Source of the DNA: Cupriavidus pinatubonensis
Lineage (GTDB): Bacteria; Pseudomonadota; Gammaproteobacteria; Burkholderiales; Burkholderiaceae
Direction: 5' to 3'
Assembly (NCBI RefSeq): GCF_019602855.1
Contig: NZ_CP080768.1
Span: 173,666 to 237,665 of the forward strand
Length of the DNA stretch: 64,000 nucleotides
A program made the position numbers and the translations under genes. Shown here in pieces: positions 16,325 to 24,105 of the stretch. The notes beneath the pieces are model-generated. The model saw only the letters and a program-made list of their open reading frames with translations. It did not search any database and had not been told where the DNA came from. How positions within the stretch are numbered: position 1 is the stretch's first letter; the number at the start of each line of letters is the position of its first letter.

Positions 16325-16368
16325 AGCAAATAATGTGTGTATGAAATGTCGAGTGCGACGTTGGCCCG

Positions 16369-16872
16369 TCAGGGTTTGGGGTCGTCTTGCTGTTTTCGTA
16401 GCGCGGTCCGCAGCATTTGCTCAGTCTGGGCAAGCGCCTCGCCGGAGTTCACGAGCGTGCCCGGGTACCGCAGCACCGTCCAACCCATCTCGGCCGCCAG
16501 GTTGTACTTGCGCGCATCTTCGATGAACCCGCGTGCCTGGGTGTGGCGTCCGCCATTCCAGATTCCGCCCTCGAGTTCCGCGGCGATCAGAAGGTATGGC
16601 CAAGCAAAGTCGAATCGGTACAAGCGCGGAACCGCGAACCTAAACTCCGTGCGCCACCGGAGCGCGGGATGCGGATCCAGGCCAAACGTCGCGCGCAGCT
16701 GCTGCTCAAACGCGGCTTCGAGGAAACTGCCGGCAGCACCGGTGCTTTGTCCGCGTTGGGTCGACGCAGCAATCCGTCGCTCCCGGTCGCCAGACCTCTT
16801 CGCGATATCGCGTTCAACGCGATCCGCAGCTTGTGGCGAGAGCTTTCGCAGCTCTTTCAGTGTGATCCGCAT
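16369..16872 (-). CDS. Vsr/DUF559-like nuclease-fold protein of phage type
   Basis: This is a 167-residue protein whose C-terminal half fits the small PD-(D/E)xK fold. It has RFDFAWP (Asp), LIAAELEGGIWNGGRHTQARGF (Glu-x-Glu and the following His), then KYNLAAEMGWTVLRYPG. This pattern is common in phage and plasmid hypothetical endonucleases related to Vsr and DUF559. It would act on DNA in the cytoplasm. The N-terminal ~60 residues are basic and helical. Confidence 0.7.
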   Translation of the reverse strand: MRITLKELRKLSPQAADRVERDIAKRSGDRERRIAASTQRGQSTGAAGSFLEAAFEQQLRATFGLDPHPALRWRTEFRFAVPRLYRFDFAWPYLLIAAELEGGIWNGGRHTQARGFIEDARKYNLAAEMGWTVLRYPGTLVNSGEALAQTEQMLRTALRKQQDDPKP

Positions 16873-16998
16873 GTGCCCTACAGTTCTGCGCCTCGCGCAG
16901 CTGGCATTTCGATTTGGTCAGACTACAGATCCATAGGGGGTACGGCGCAAGGCTTCGCTGTATGATCTGGCCCAGAACTCGAGGGCGCGGGAGAACTG

Positions 16999-17646
16999 AT
17001 GGAACTGGACAGGTTGCTGGAGCGGTCGATGGAATTACAGGAGGCGCTCGCCGAGGCCATGAACGGCGCCAGGCCGTACGACCTCAGGTGGTCAGTCGCC
17101 CAGCGCGCGTGTGCAGTCGCATGGGACCACGCCAGCGCCCTGCAGCTTTCGATGTCTCGTGACTTGCTGGTGCCGGCAATTGCGCTGTTACGCCTCCAGT
17201 ACGAGGCGTTCGCGCGTGCAGCCTGGGTTGGCTATACCGCTTCTGATCGCGATCTGGAGCTCATCTCCGCGCCTCTGTCCGAAGAAACATCCGAAGCGGC
17301 TGCAAGGATTCCCACCCTATCAAAGATGGTCGAGCAGCTTGGACGGAGTGATTCGCCTGGGGCTCACTCAGCGCACCAGATGCTTCTGTCGTTCAAGGGC
17401 CCCAACTGGGCGGTCCTCAATTCGTATGTCCATGCCGGAATCCACCCTCTGACAGCTGCCGCGGGTAAGTTCCCCGAGCAGCTAGCCGCGGGAATTCTAC
17501 GGATGTCAAATGGCCTTGCTATCGGGAACGGCATGGTCGCCGTAGTCTCGTCGGGCGAAATGAGTCGGATCAACGCCGTGCGACTCCTTCAGCGCCAATT
17601 CCTGGACTGTTGCCCGTCGGTCCTCCATCCGACGACCGGGATTTAG
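16999..17646 (+). CDS. HEPN/AbiV-like helical protein (possibly DUF6988), copy 1
   Basis: This is a 215-residue helical protein. It has ALLRLQYEAFARAAWVGY near residue 72 and NSYVHAGIHPL near residue 147. A second protein in this window (29921-30535) has the same two blocks (ALLRPQYDAFLRGAWYLAC and CDYTHGGAAQI), so the pair are distant paralogues. The arrangement of helices with a late conserved histidine recalls HEPN/AbiV-like families. Function is unknown, and a defence role is only a suggestion. Confidence 0.6.
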   Translation: MELDRLLERSMELQEALAEAMNGARPYDLRWSVAQRACAVAWDHASALQLSMSRDLLVPAIALLRLQYEAFARAAWVGYTASDRDLELISAPLSEETSEAAARIPTLSKMVEQLGRSDSPGAHSAHQMLLSFKGPNWAVLNSYVHAGIHPLTAAAGKFPEQLAAGILRMSNGLAIGNGMVAVVSSGEMSRINAVRLLQRQFLDCCPSVLHPTTGI

Positions 17647-17689
17647 CCCGCGTTTGTGGCACGAAGGACATGGTGGCATGCTGGGACAC

Positions 17690-17794
17690 TCATTGCGCCG
17701 GCCGCTCCGCGGCATTCAGATTGAACGGCCAGGTATCCGATTGGCAAAGTTCACGAGCCAGGCCGAAGTACAGATCTTTGGGGTAAGTTCCCAT
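17690..17794 (-). CDS. Possible 34-residue reading frame directly following the small exported ORF
   Basis: ATG 17794 follows the TGA stop of the previous small ORF with no gap and in the same frame (TGA ATG). The peptide (MGTYPKDLYFGLARELCQS...) looks like genuine coding sequence. It may be the second half of one gene interrupted by a TGA, or a separate coupled peptide. Confidence 0.35.
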   Translation of the reverse strand: MGTYPKDLYFGLARELCQSDTWPFNLNAAERPAQ

Positions 17795-17920
17795 TCATCG
17801 GAAGGTTTGCTCGACCACATGTTGCGGTGTCGCGCGATCGACCGACGCTGCCGCGCCAAATAGCAGGCCGCAAAGTGCACCTGTCCAGGCAGCGAGCAGA
17901 ATCTTTCCCGTAAATTTCAT
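17795..17920 (-). CDS. Small protein with N-terminal signal or membrane segment (41 residues)
   Basis: The frame encodes 41 residues, starting MKFTGKILLAAWTGALCGLL, a typical signal peptide or single membrane helix, then an ASVDRATP region. It stops at TGA 17795-17797 and is followed in frame by another ATG-initiated stretch. It starts 7 bp below the stop of the gene at 17927-18163, in the same direction as that gene and the amidase. Confidence 0.45.
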   Translation of the reverse strand: MKFTGKILLAAWTGALCGLLFGAAASVDRATPQHVVEQTFR

Positions 17921-17926
17921 AGCCAT

Positions 17927-18163
17927 TCAGATTGAGGACGGTCCGGCACCAGCCCTGCGTAGCAGCGAGGCGACCTCCTCGATGCCAAAGATCTCTTCTG
18001 CGGGTTGATCAGTTCCCCGCATACTCGCAACCGACACTGCAGCATTGCGAGCGGCCACGCGCTCCCGCCACAGCGCTTGCAATCCGGCCAACAGCAATGC
18101 GCCGTCGGCTACACCAACCAGCGCCTTCAGATCCAGGTCGCAGTCCTGGCCGTGATTGCCCAT
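17927..18163 (-). CDS. Small unrecognised protein downstream of the amidase
   Basis: About 78 residues from ATG 18163, which follows GGAG at a plausible distance. It has a helical sequence (ALVGVADGALLLAGLQALWRER) and an acidic stretch (AEEIFGIEEVASLL). Family unknown. It is the second gene after the amidase gene in the same direction. Confidence 0.5.
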   Translation of the reverse strand: MGNHGQDCDLDLKALVGVADGALLLAGLQALWRERVAARNAAVSVASMRGTDQPAEEIFGIEEVASLLRRAGAGPSSI

Positions 18164-18227
18164 CTTGTAAGCTCCAATCCTATCGGCACACAGGCTTCTG
18201 GCGACTGCGTGCACTTGCTTGTGGCAG

Positions 18228-18932
18228 CTAGGAACGGCCGGCACCGCCGCGCAGACAATCTGCGACTCCGGCCACGATCGCCGACGCAATCAACTTTCGG
18301 TTCCTACTATCGGAAATCATATTATCTTCCGCCGGATTCACGGTGATGGCGGCCTCCACAAGCAGCGCCGGCTGCTTGGCGGTCTTGAGCACTACCAGAT
18401 CATCGAACCAGTAGACCCCGCGTTGAGCATCAGCAAGGGGGCGATTCTCACCCTTGATCGGCTCCGCGTGGTGTAGCGAAGGCGCCCTTCCAATTGCCTG
18501 CAAGCGATCAGCAACTGCCACGGAGCATGCGAGACTCTTCTTCGGATCTGGATTTTTGCGTGAAGCGAACACGCCGTAACCGGCGAACCTGTCAGCGACA
18601 GGCAAGTATTGCGGCTGGACGGAATCGTGATGAATCGAGAGGAACAGGTCAGCGCCCCGCGCTGCTTCGGTCCGCGCCGTTAGCACATCCATTTCGCCAT
18701 CCATGCCGATCGCGCGGGTTTGAAGGCCGGCGGCGGCCAGCCCGGCAATGACGTCGCGGGCAAGCGCCTGGTTGTATTGGAACTCCGGCTTGCCGCTGGC
18801 GCTGGTGGAGCCAGATCTTGCCAACGAATGGCCGACGTCCACGGCAACAACTGCGGCTTGCGCGGCCTGAGCTGCGCCCGTAACTGCCGCAGCAACGCAA
18901 GCGCGTAGCAATCGCCGCTTGGCCAAAGTCAT
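18228..18932 (-). CDS. N-acetylmuramoyl-L-alanine amidase (Amidase_3), exported
   Basis: About 234 residues from ATG 18932; an earlier ATG at 18947 is in frame. A signal peptide (KRRLLRACVAAAVTGAAQAA) is followed by the zinc amidase domain. This has AVDVGHS (first His ligand), a Glu in GKPEFQYN, SIHHDS (second His) and the late catalytic Glu in LLVEAA. It cleaves the peptide stem from peptidoglycan in the periplasm. On conjugative elements such enzymes can open the wall for the transfer channel. Confidence 0.87.
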   Translation of the reverse strand: MTLAKRRLLRACVAAAVTGAAQAAQAAVVAVDVGHSLARSGSTSASGKPEFQYNQALARDVIAGLAAAGLQTRAIGMDGEMDVLTARTEAARGADLFLSIHHDSVQPQYLPVADRFAGYGVFASRKNPDPKKSLACSVAVADRLQAIGRAPSLHHAEPIKGENRPLADAQRGVYWFDDLVVLKTAKQPALLVEAAITVNPAEDNMISDSRNRKLIASAIVAGVADCLRGGAGRS

Positions 18933-19085
18933 TCCTAGAACATGCATTAGTGTTTCCTATCTACCGATGCTGGACGGCCCGTAGCGCGCCTCCCTCTCAG
19001 TGTCGGTGGAATGGTACACGCTCCCAGAAGGCAGCTCGAGGGCTGCCGCGACGCCGCAATGGACGGCTACTTAGGCGGCGACGCC

Positions 19086-19820
19086 TCAGCCCGGGATCGT
19101 TGCAATCAAGGTGTTGACCATTGTCCCGGAGGCCTTGAATGCGCCCATGCCGAGGGCCTCAAGACGGCCGCCGCGGGCATTCACCAGGTCGCGGAAGGAT
19201 TCGGTGAGCTTGTTTGAGCGGAAGGACACCCCGGCGCCCATGACCGCTGTCAATCGCCCACCGGGAACCACGAAGTTCAGTGCGTGGTTCACGTGAACGA
19301 TGTCTGCCTGCTTCTCGAACGGAGGATTCATGACCACCCGGTCATACACACGAGCGGGAGCCTGCTTGAGAAAGTCGCCGTGGACGACCGAGCGGGCAAA
19401 GCCGGCTTCGCGCAGCACCTTCACGTTCGCCTCGAGGAGCTCGACGCAGTCCACGGTGCAGATCTCGGCGGCCGGGCGGCCGATGTTGCCGGTCCCCGCC
19501 TCAGGCTCCAGCATCGTCATCCCCGGTGCGAGCTGCGCAAGCTCGAGCAGTCGGCCGACGACCGCCGGCGGAGTGGGGAAAAACCCGAAGTCCTGAGGAA
19601 TGAGAATTTCGCCCGTTAGAATGATCTGATCGATCGTGGTGGCGACGTCCCTCTCAAACAGGTGCGCCTGCGCCTTACGATTCCACTTACCGCCAGCCGC
19701 GTCGAGAACCTTGTTCACGCGCTTGTACAGGGCCGGGTCCAGTTGCTCTGTGAGCCTGAGCGAATTGCCTTCCACCACTGCCCGGTCCAGCACTCCCATA
19801 ACGTCCGTTGCGATCTTCAT
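19086..19820 (-). CDS. N6-adenine DNA methyltransferase (phage/plasmid type)
   Basis: This is a 244-residue SAM-dependent methyltransferase from ATG 19820. It has GFFPTPPAVVGRLLELA, motif I LEPEAGTGNI (about residue 105), a VELLEAN motif II, and the catalytic motif IV MNPPFEKQADIVHV (about residue 165). It would methylate adenine in DNA, most likely to protect the element from restriction. AGAGGA serves as ribosome-binding site and is part of a potential stem with an upstream CCTCTGT. A matching leader precedes the cytosine methyltransferase gene. Confidence 0.85.
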   Translation of the reverse strand: MKIATDVMGVLDRAVVEGNSLRLTEQLDPALYKRVNKVLDAAGGKWNRKAQAHLFERDVATTIDQIILTGEILIPQDFGFFPTPPAVVGRLLELAQLAPGMTMLEPEAGTGNIGRPAAEICTVDCVELLEANVKVLREAGFARSVVHGDFLKQAPARVYDRVVMNPPFEKQADIVHVNHALNFVVPGGRLTAVMGAGVSFRSNKLTESFRDLVNARGGRLEALGMGAFKASGTMVNTLIATIPG

Positions 19821-19826
19821 CGTAAT

Positions 19827-19882
19827 CCTCTGTGTTTGTCGATGCGGAACATCTTGCAAAAACAGAGGGGGTACCCCGCAAG
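19827..19882 (-). promoter_or_regulatory. Structured leader of the N6-methyltransferase gene (copy 1)
   Basis: On the minus strand, CCTCTGT (19862-19868) can pair with ACAGAGG (19827-19833), which includes the ribosome-binding site. Between them lies GATGTTCCGCATC, itself a small hairpin (GATG/CATC). Upstream is TTGCGGGGTACCCC. The same layout with compensating changes precedes the 19907-21214 gene. Confidence 0.6.
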
Positions 19883-19906
19883 CTCAATCCGATCCTCCGC
19901 CCATCT

Positions 19907-21214
19907 TCACTCGCAGCAGGCTGCCTGCGACTCGCCGATCAGTTCGGCAATCGCGGCGTTGGCGGCCTCGTCATCTAGGTCCATGTAGTAAGGATCCTCG
20001 ACGCTGCTCTCAATCCGCTCGTGCGGAATCCCGAGCTCGATAGCCTGCTCGATCAAGGCGCGATCCAGTCGATCAAACTTGTTGGCGAGCGCCATGACTG
20101 GGTGATCGTGGGCGTTGTTTGCCACAAAAAACCCGTAAGAGAACCCTTCCGGGGTCTCACTGCGAGCGTTCTTCGTGGCTTGGCTCTTGCCACCGTACTG
20201 CTTGTGCATCTTCGAACCTTCAGCGGGGAAGACCGGTGCAATCGGGAGATCTGCATTAAAGCGGCCCCAGATGAGGGTTTTCTTCGTATAAGGGTCACCG
20301 AGCTGGTAAGGGTCGAAAGCCAATCGCCACGGCGGCAGGCCTCCAAGCGCCTCAATACGGCCGACAGGGTTCTCGATCGCCCAAACGGCAGGTTTGATGT
20401 ATTCGATCAGCCGTAGGGTTTGATGCACCAGATTGACGCTGGACACGGTGCGGCCGTCGGCGTCCTTGGCCCCCCACCATTGGTTCCCGCTAACCGAGAA
20501 ATCCGTGCATGGGCAGGCGGCAAGCACGGCATAGATGTCCATGCCCTCGAAGTCGGCGAACCAGTCAATGAAGAACGATGTCGAGAACCCGTTGACGTCA
20601 CCAACTTCCGGATCGTCTTGAATGTCAAACCGATAAACCTGATAACCTGCCTCCTCCCAAGGCCGCGCCCAGGCGCCAGTTAGGTCAAACAGCGACAGGA
20701 CTACTTTCTGGCTATTGGCGTTCCGAATCGTCGGATCCGCCTTCTGAGCGCGCGCGCGGCGCTTCCACTCGGCGATATTGGCCTTGGCCTCTTCGAGAGT
20801 CATCCAGCCTGCTTCGCGGTGATAGATCTTCTTGCCACCACCGTTGCGCTCTTTGACACCTGCCTTCTTGGTAAGTCGCACCACTTCGCGTTTGCGGGGC
20901 GCTTGGAACACGTTGGATACGGGGTGGTCGCCCCGAATCATGCGAGCCATGGAGGCGTTGAACTCACTAACGATCTGAGCGAGTTCGCGATCATCGACGC
21001 CGATGACATGCTCTGGCGCGGTCGCGTTAGGTAGCGCATCCGTTGGTGTCCGGCGGACCCGCAAGAGCAGTTCTCGCGTCTGCGCGTCGACGGTCTCGCC
21101 ACTTGTTTCCTCGAGCGGCAGGTCGAGTTGCTGACTGGTGTGACTGACAGCAAGAGCGTGCAGCGGCCAACTGCTCTGGTCCGCTGCACGGTGCACTTCT
21201 TGGGCTTCTGCCAT
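19907..21214 (-). CDS. C5-cytosine DNA methyltransferase-like protein
   Basis: This is a 435-residue protein. The N-terminal ~165 residues are unusual and charged, including GVKERNGGGKKIYHREAGW. The methyltransferase part follows: VVLSLFDLTGAWARPWEEAGYQ (motif I), FDIQDDP, the Pro-Cys catalytic loop AACPCTDFSVSG (about residue 235) and IENPVGRI (motif VI, ENP in place of ENV). Many phage- and plasmid-encoded cytosine methyltransferases have this arrangement. It probably protects the DNA from restriction. The leader sequence is shared with the adenine methyltransferase gene. Confidence 0.82.
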   Translation of the reverse strand: MAEAQEVHRAADQSSWPLHALAVSHTSQQLDLPLEETSGETVDAQTRELLLRVRRTPTDALPNATAPEHVIGVDDRELAQIVSEFNASMARMIRGDHPVSNVFQAPRKREVVRLTKKAGVKERNGGGKKIYHREAGWMTLEEAKANIAEWKRRARAQKADPTIRNANSQKVVLSLFDLTGAWARPWEEAGYQVYRFDIQDDPEVGDVNGFSTSFFIDWFADFEGMDIYAVLAACPCTDFSVSGNQWWGAKDADGRTVSSVNLVHQTLRLIEYIKPAVWAIENPVGRIEALGGLPPWRLAFDPYQLGDPYTKKTLIWGRFNADLPIAPVFPAEGSKMHKQYGGKSQATKNARSETPEGFSYGFFVANNAHDHPVMALANKFDRLDRALIEQAIELGIPHERIESSVEDPYYMDLDDEAANAAIAELIGESQAACCE

Positions 21215-21219
21215 TGACT

Positions 21220-21280
21220 CCTCCGACTTATTATCCGATGCTGAACATCATGCAAAATCGGAGGGGTAACGACGCAAACT
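21220..21280 (-). promoter_or_regulatory. Structured leader of the cytosine methyltransferase gene (copy 2)
   Basis: On the minus strand, CCTCCGA (21258-21264) can pair with TCGGAGG (21220-21226), the ribosome-binding site. The loop carries GATGTTCAGCATC, matching copy 1 except one base, and TTTTGCATGATG. Upstream is TTGCGTCGTTACCCC. Two of the seven stem pairs differ from copy 1, and both changes keep pairing. Confidence 0.6.
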
Positions 21281-21294
21281 AACGCGGCGAGCGC

Positions 21295-21552
21295 CTATCG
21301 AGGCCTGTTCTGGTCACGCTTCAGTTGCGGATCCTCTGGCAACGACCAAGCAGTGCTCCGGTCGGTGTGCGCCACTTCGGCGCCTGTGTCGTCGAGGACA
21401 GTGAGCGAGCCGTGACGCTGGAATTGGCGGTAGTCTTCGGTCGCTGCTGCAGCGGCGACCATCTGGCCCAAAAAGTCGACGCTCGACCAATCCTCGGCCT
21501 GGAGGACGGCGCAGTTGTTATTCTCATCCCGCAATTCAACGGTGTAAGCCAT
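21295..21552 (-). CDS. Unrecognised small protein
   Basis: This is an 85-residue soluble protein of acidic character (MAYTVELRDENNNCAVLQAE at the start). It lies between the lipoprotein gene and the methyltransferase gene, all in the same direction. No family recognised. Confidence 0.5.
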   Translation of the reverse strand: MAYTVELRDENNNCAVLQAEDWSSVDFLGQMVAAAAATEDYRQFQRHGSLTVLDDTGAEVAHTDRSTAWSLPEDPQLKRDQNRPR

Positions 21553-21570
21553 CGGAAAGCCGCCTCTTCG

Positions 21571-21969
21571 TTAGTTGTTGAACAGGCCAGTCTTCTGCGT
21601 GACGTCGGACTCGCTCATGGAGAAGCGTCGGACAACATCGGACCTCTCGTACATGACAACCAGTTCCTTCTTCTTGCCGCTCGCACTCGCGCCGAACAGA
21701 TTGACGACAGGCACGAAGCTAATCGCGTCTGCCGAAACATTGCTGAACTCGTAGTTCCAGACTTCGTAGCCGCCGTCGGTGAAGGTAGTCTTAGCTGGCG
21801 ATCCGAACATGGCGCGGACTTCGGCTTTGGTCGTCTTCCCTTCCACAATCTTCTTGCTGACCGATGCTTCAGTCTCAGCGCGAAGCTTCTCATTGCCAAC
21901 GCTCGCGCAGCCGGCGAGGAGCGTGCTGGTGAGTGCCAGGGCCATCAGGGACACTGCAATCTTCTTCAT
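21571..21969 (-). CDS. SmpA/OmlA (BamE)-like lipoprotein
   Basis: This is a 132-residue protein with signal sequence and lipobox LAGC (Cys20). The mature part has the SmpA/OmlA-like pattern KIVEGKTTKAEVRAMFGSPAK then GYEVWNYEF. These are small outer-membrane-associated beta-alpha proteins. A plasmid or island copy may help envelope assembly of the transfer apparatus, but this is inference. The gene follows the pil-like genes and precedes the 85-residue gene. Confidence 0.7.
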   Translation of the reverse strand: MKKIAVSLMALALTSTLLAGCASVGNEKLRAETEASVSKKIVEGKTTKAEVRAMFGSPAKTTFTDGGYEVWNYEFSNVSADAISFVPVVNLFGASASGKKKELVVMYERSDVVRRFSMSESDVTQKTGLFNN

Positions 21970-22032
21970 CTTCTACCTTTGGTTGTGGGCCATTGATCGA
22001 GCGACGAGGCGGCCCACGTTCGCCTCGATCAC

Positions 22033-22731
22033 TCAGGCTGGTACGCACGCGGCGTAGGTTGGGCCGATGCCGGCCGGCGCGTCCTGCCAATTCGTTGAGG
22101 TGCCGTCCTCATACTGGAACTGCTCCTGCACCACCGGGCCGTTTTTCCAGACGCCTGTCGGCGAATTGCCATATCGCTGCTGGCAAGTCTGCGTTCGGAT
22201 AAACCGTGGCAGGCTGGTGGATGCGTTGATATAGACAACCGACGCCCCACTCGGTATCGCGGCCGGAAGCGTTACGGCCGCACTGGCGCCACTCGAGGTG
22301 ACAATGAGCTGCTGGCCCTGAGCAATACCAACCGTCCCGCGAGAGCTCATAGCTGTCTGCAGTGCGGCTCGCACGCCCGGGATTAGTTCGGAATTCACCC
22401 CGCTTGGGGTGTAGTAGAGAAAGACTTCGCCGTTGCGCAGGTAGCCTTGTACATCGGAACGTCGCGTGAACCAGGAGGACTGTGCGGTCGCGTCTGGCAT
22501 GAACTGCTGCACGGGTCCCGAGAAGGCCCGGAAGTTTGCGTAGTTCACCAGGTTCCCCCCGGATTGGGTAAGCACGTAATTCACGAGAGCAGATCGATAG
22601 TTCTGCATGTTGGTGACCACGCTGCCCACGTCCGACTCTGCGGTCTGATCGGAACGATCTGACGCGTTGGTCGAAACGAGATAGCCGAACCAGATGAACA
22701 GCGCCAGGGCAATGGCAAACCCGATAGGCAT
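22033..22731 (-). CDS. pilM: PilM-like protein of the IncI-type thin pilus
   Basis: This is a 232-residue protein with an N-terminal membrane segment (residues 3-20, GFAIALALFIWFGYLVS). The body fits the PilM family: MQNYRSALVNYVLTQ, VFLYY, GTVGIAQGQQLIV, LPAAIPSGASVVYI. In IncI plasmids PilM belongs to the thin-pilus genes used for mating in liquid. The rest of a pilus operon is not in this window, although a Sel1-repeat protein and a metallopeptidase precede it in the same operon. The C-terminal ~50 residues with two cysteines are specific to this protein. Confidence 0.55.
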   Translation of the reverse strand: MPIGFAIALALFIWFGYLVSTNASDRSDQTAESDVGSVVTNMQNYRSALVNYVLTQSGGNLVNYANFRAFSGPVQQFMPDATAQSSWFTRRSDVQGYLRNGEVFLYYTPSGVNSELIPGVRAALQTAMSSRGTVGIAQGQQLIVTSSGASAAVTLPAAIPSGASVVYINASTSLPRFIRTQTCQQRYGNSPTGVWKNGPVVQEQFQYEDGTSTNWQDAPAGIGPTYAACVPA

Positions 22732-22736
22732 GACGT

Positions 22737-23513
22737 TTAATCCTTGAGATTGGAGGAGATCCGCCGCTGCAGGTCGGCGGCCACTTGGTACACACCGAAC
22801 ATCGTGCTCGGCATGGCGCCGCGGCGCTTAGGGGTCGCCTGGAGCTGCTCCAGCGCAGCGCGCAACTCACTCACGTTGCTGTGAGGGTCGCCCGGCTTGG
22901 CGCTGCTTACCTTCGCGTTGAGGTCGAGGATCCGAGTCGCGCCGCTCCAGTTTCCGTTTGTCGCGAAATAGGTGAGTGCGACCAGGTCAGCCAGCCGCTC
23001 AGAAGCCCGGACGTCCCGGAACGTCGACCCCGCCCCGCGCCGACTTTGATGCCACTCCATGCAGTGGCCAAACTCATGGGCGGCCAGATAGTGGAGAGCC
23101 TCCACATAATCGAACGCCCCCGAGCGCACATACCCGTCCAGTAGGTCGCTGCGGCTGGAGTCGTAGAAAATCACGCAGGTTGGCAGCTCGATGCTCTCAC
23201 TGACCCCGCCGACGGCCCGCGCGACCTTCATCTGGTCGTAAGCCTGCATCGCAAGGAGTTCATCCGCGCTGTGGTTGCTCGTCGCCCGGAGAAAGCCGCG
23301 GACCGTGGCATCGCCAGTGTCGAAAGTCAAAACCTGCAGCGGAGCGCCTGCCTCGCGGCTGTAGCTGGCCAGCATCTGGCCGACCACCTGGCCCAGATCC
23401 CTCAGGAATGTCTGAGATGGCGCGGCATGTCCAGTCGCCGGTGCGAGAACCGTGACGCCGGCGGCAATCCACGGCAGGAGTGCGCGCTTCGCGCGCGAGA
23501 CGATCGATGCCAC
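22737..23513 (-). CDS. Exported zinc metallopeptidase (HExxH)
   Basis: About 258 residues if translation starts at GTG 23513, one base after the preceding stop codon; the frame is open further upstream. A signal peptide (AKRALLPWIAAGVTVLAPATGHA) leads to a domain with AAHEFGHCMEWHQ, a gluzincin-like zinc motif, near residue 140, and a following Glu-containing ASERLADLVAL helix. It is likely a periplasmic protease or wall-related enzyme. Between the Sel1 gene and pilM-like gene, it may help in pilus or channel assembly. Confidence 0.7.
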   Translation of the reverse strand: MASIVSRAKRALLPWIAAGVTVLAPATGHAAPSQTFLRDLGQVVGQMLASYSREAGAPLQVLTFDTGDATVRGFLRATSNHSADELLAMQAYDQMKVARAVGGVSESIELPTCVIFYDSSRSDLLDGYVRSGAFDYVEALHYLAAHEFGHCMEWHQSRRGAGSTFRDVRASERLADLVALTYFATNGNWSGATRILDLNAKVSSAKPGDPHSNVSELRAALEQLQATPKRRGAMPSTMFGVYQVAADLQRRISSNLKD

Positions 23514-23514
23514 G

Positions 23515-24105
23515 CTAATTGTTGGATGACTGGCTTTGGAGCTGCTGCAGCGCCTGAAGGAATGATGCCGGCGGCCCATACCCCGCCTGGGTCGCCTGGT
23601 CGTACCAGTACTTGGCCTGTTGCAGGTTGTTGTTTCGGGTGTAGAGCAGGCCCAGGTTGCACATCGCCTGCCCGTTACCCGCCGCCGAGGCCTTGCTGTA
23701 CCACTGCGCAGCCGTGTTCAGGTCCGGACCCAGGGCACCGCCCACGTCATACAGGGTGCCAAGGTTGAGCATGGCCTCGGTAATCCCATTGGCCGCCGCT
23801 TTCTGGTACCAGTAGCCGGCTTCGGCCGGGTCGAGGTTCACCCCGACTCCCCGCTGGTACATGAGCCCGAGATTGAACTGGGCCTCCGGATAGCCATTCG
23901 TGGCGAGCCGCAGGTACTGTCGGTATGCGGTGTTGTAGTCCCCCTGCTTCACGGCGTTGTTCGCCGCCGCGAAGATGCTGGATGCCGGTTCGTTGACGTT
24001 CTGAGCGCCAACCCCAGTGCATGCGACCGCGAGGACAATCCCGCCGAGAATGGCCGGCCAGGACCTGCCCGGCCGGCCTTGCCCCCGAAACACTGACTTA
24101 ACCAC
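23515..24105 (-). CDS. Exported Sel1/TPR-repeat protein
   Basis: About 196 residues, starting most likely at GTG 24105, which overlaps the preceding gene by 8 bp. A signal peptide (SWPAILGGIVLAVACTGVGA) precedes four Sel1-like repeats, each with a pattern such as AQFNLGLMYQRGVGV or AMLNLGTLYDVGG, between about residues 60 and 180. Sel1 repeats are protein-interaction modules, here periplasmic. The context with a pilM-like gene suggests an assembly factor. Confidence 0.7.
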   Translation of the reverse strand: MVKSVFRGQGRPGRSWPAILGGIVLAVACTGVGAQNVNEPASSIFAAANNAVKQGDYNTAYRQYLRLATNGYPEAQFNLGLMYQRGVGVNLDPAEAGYWYQKAAANGITEAMLNLGTLYDVGGALGPDLNTAAQWYSKASAAGNGQAMCNLGLLYTRNNNLQQAKYWYDQATQAGYGPPASFLQALQQLQSQSSNN

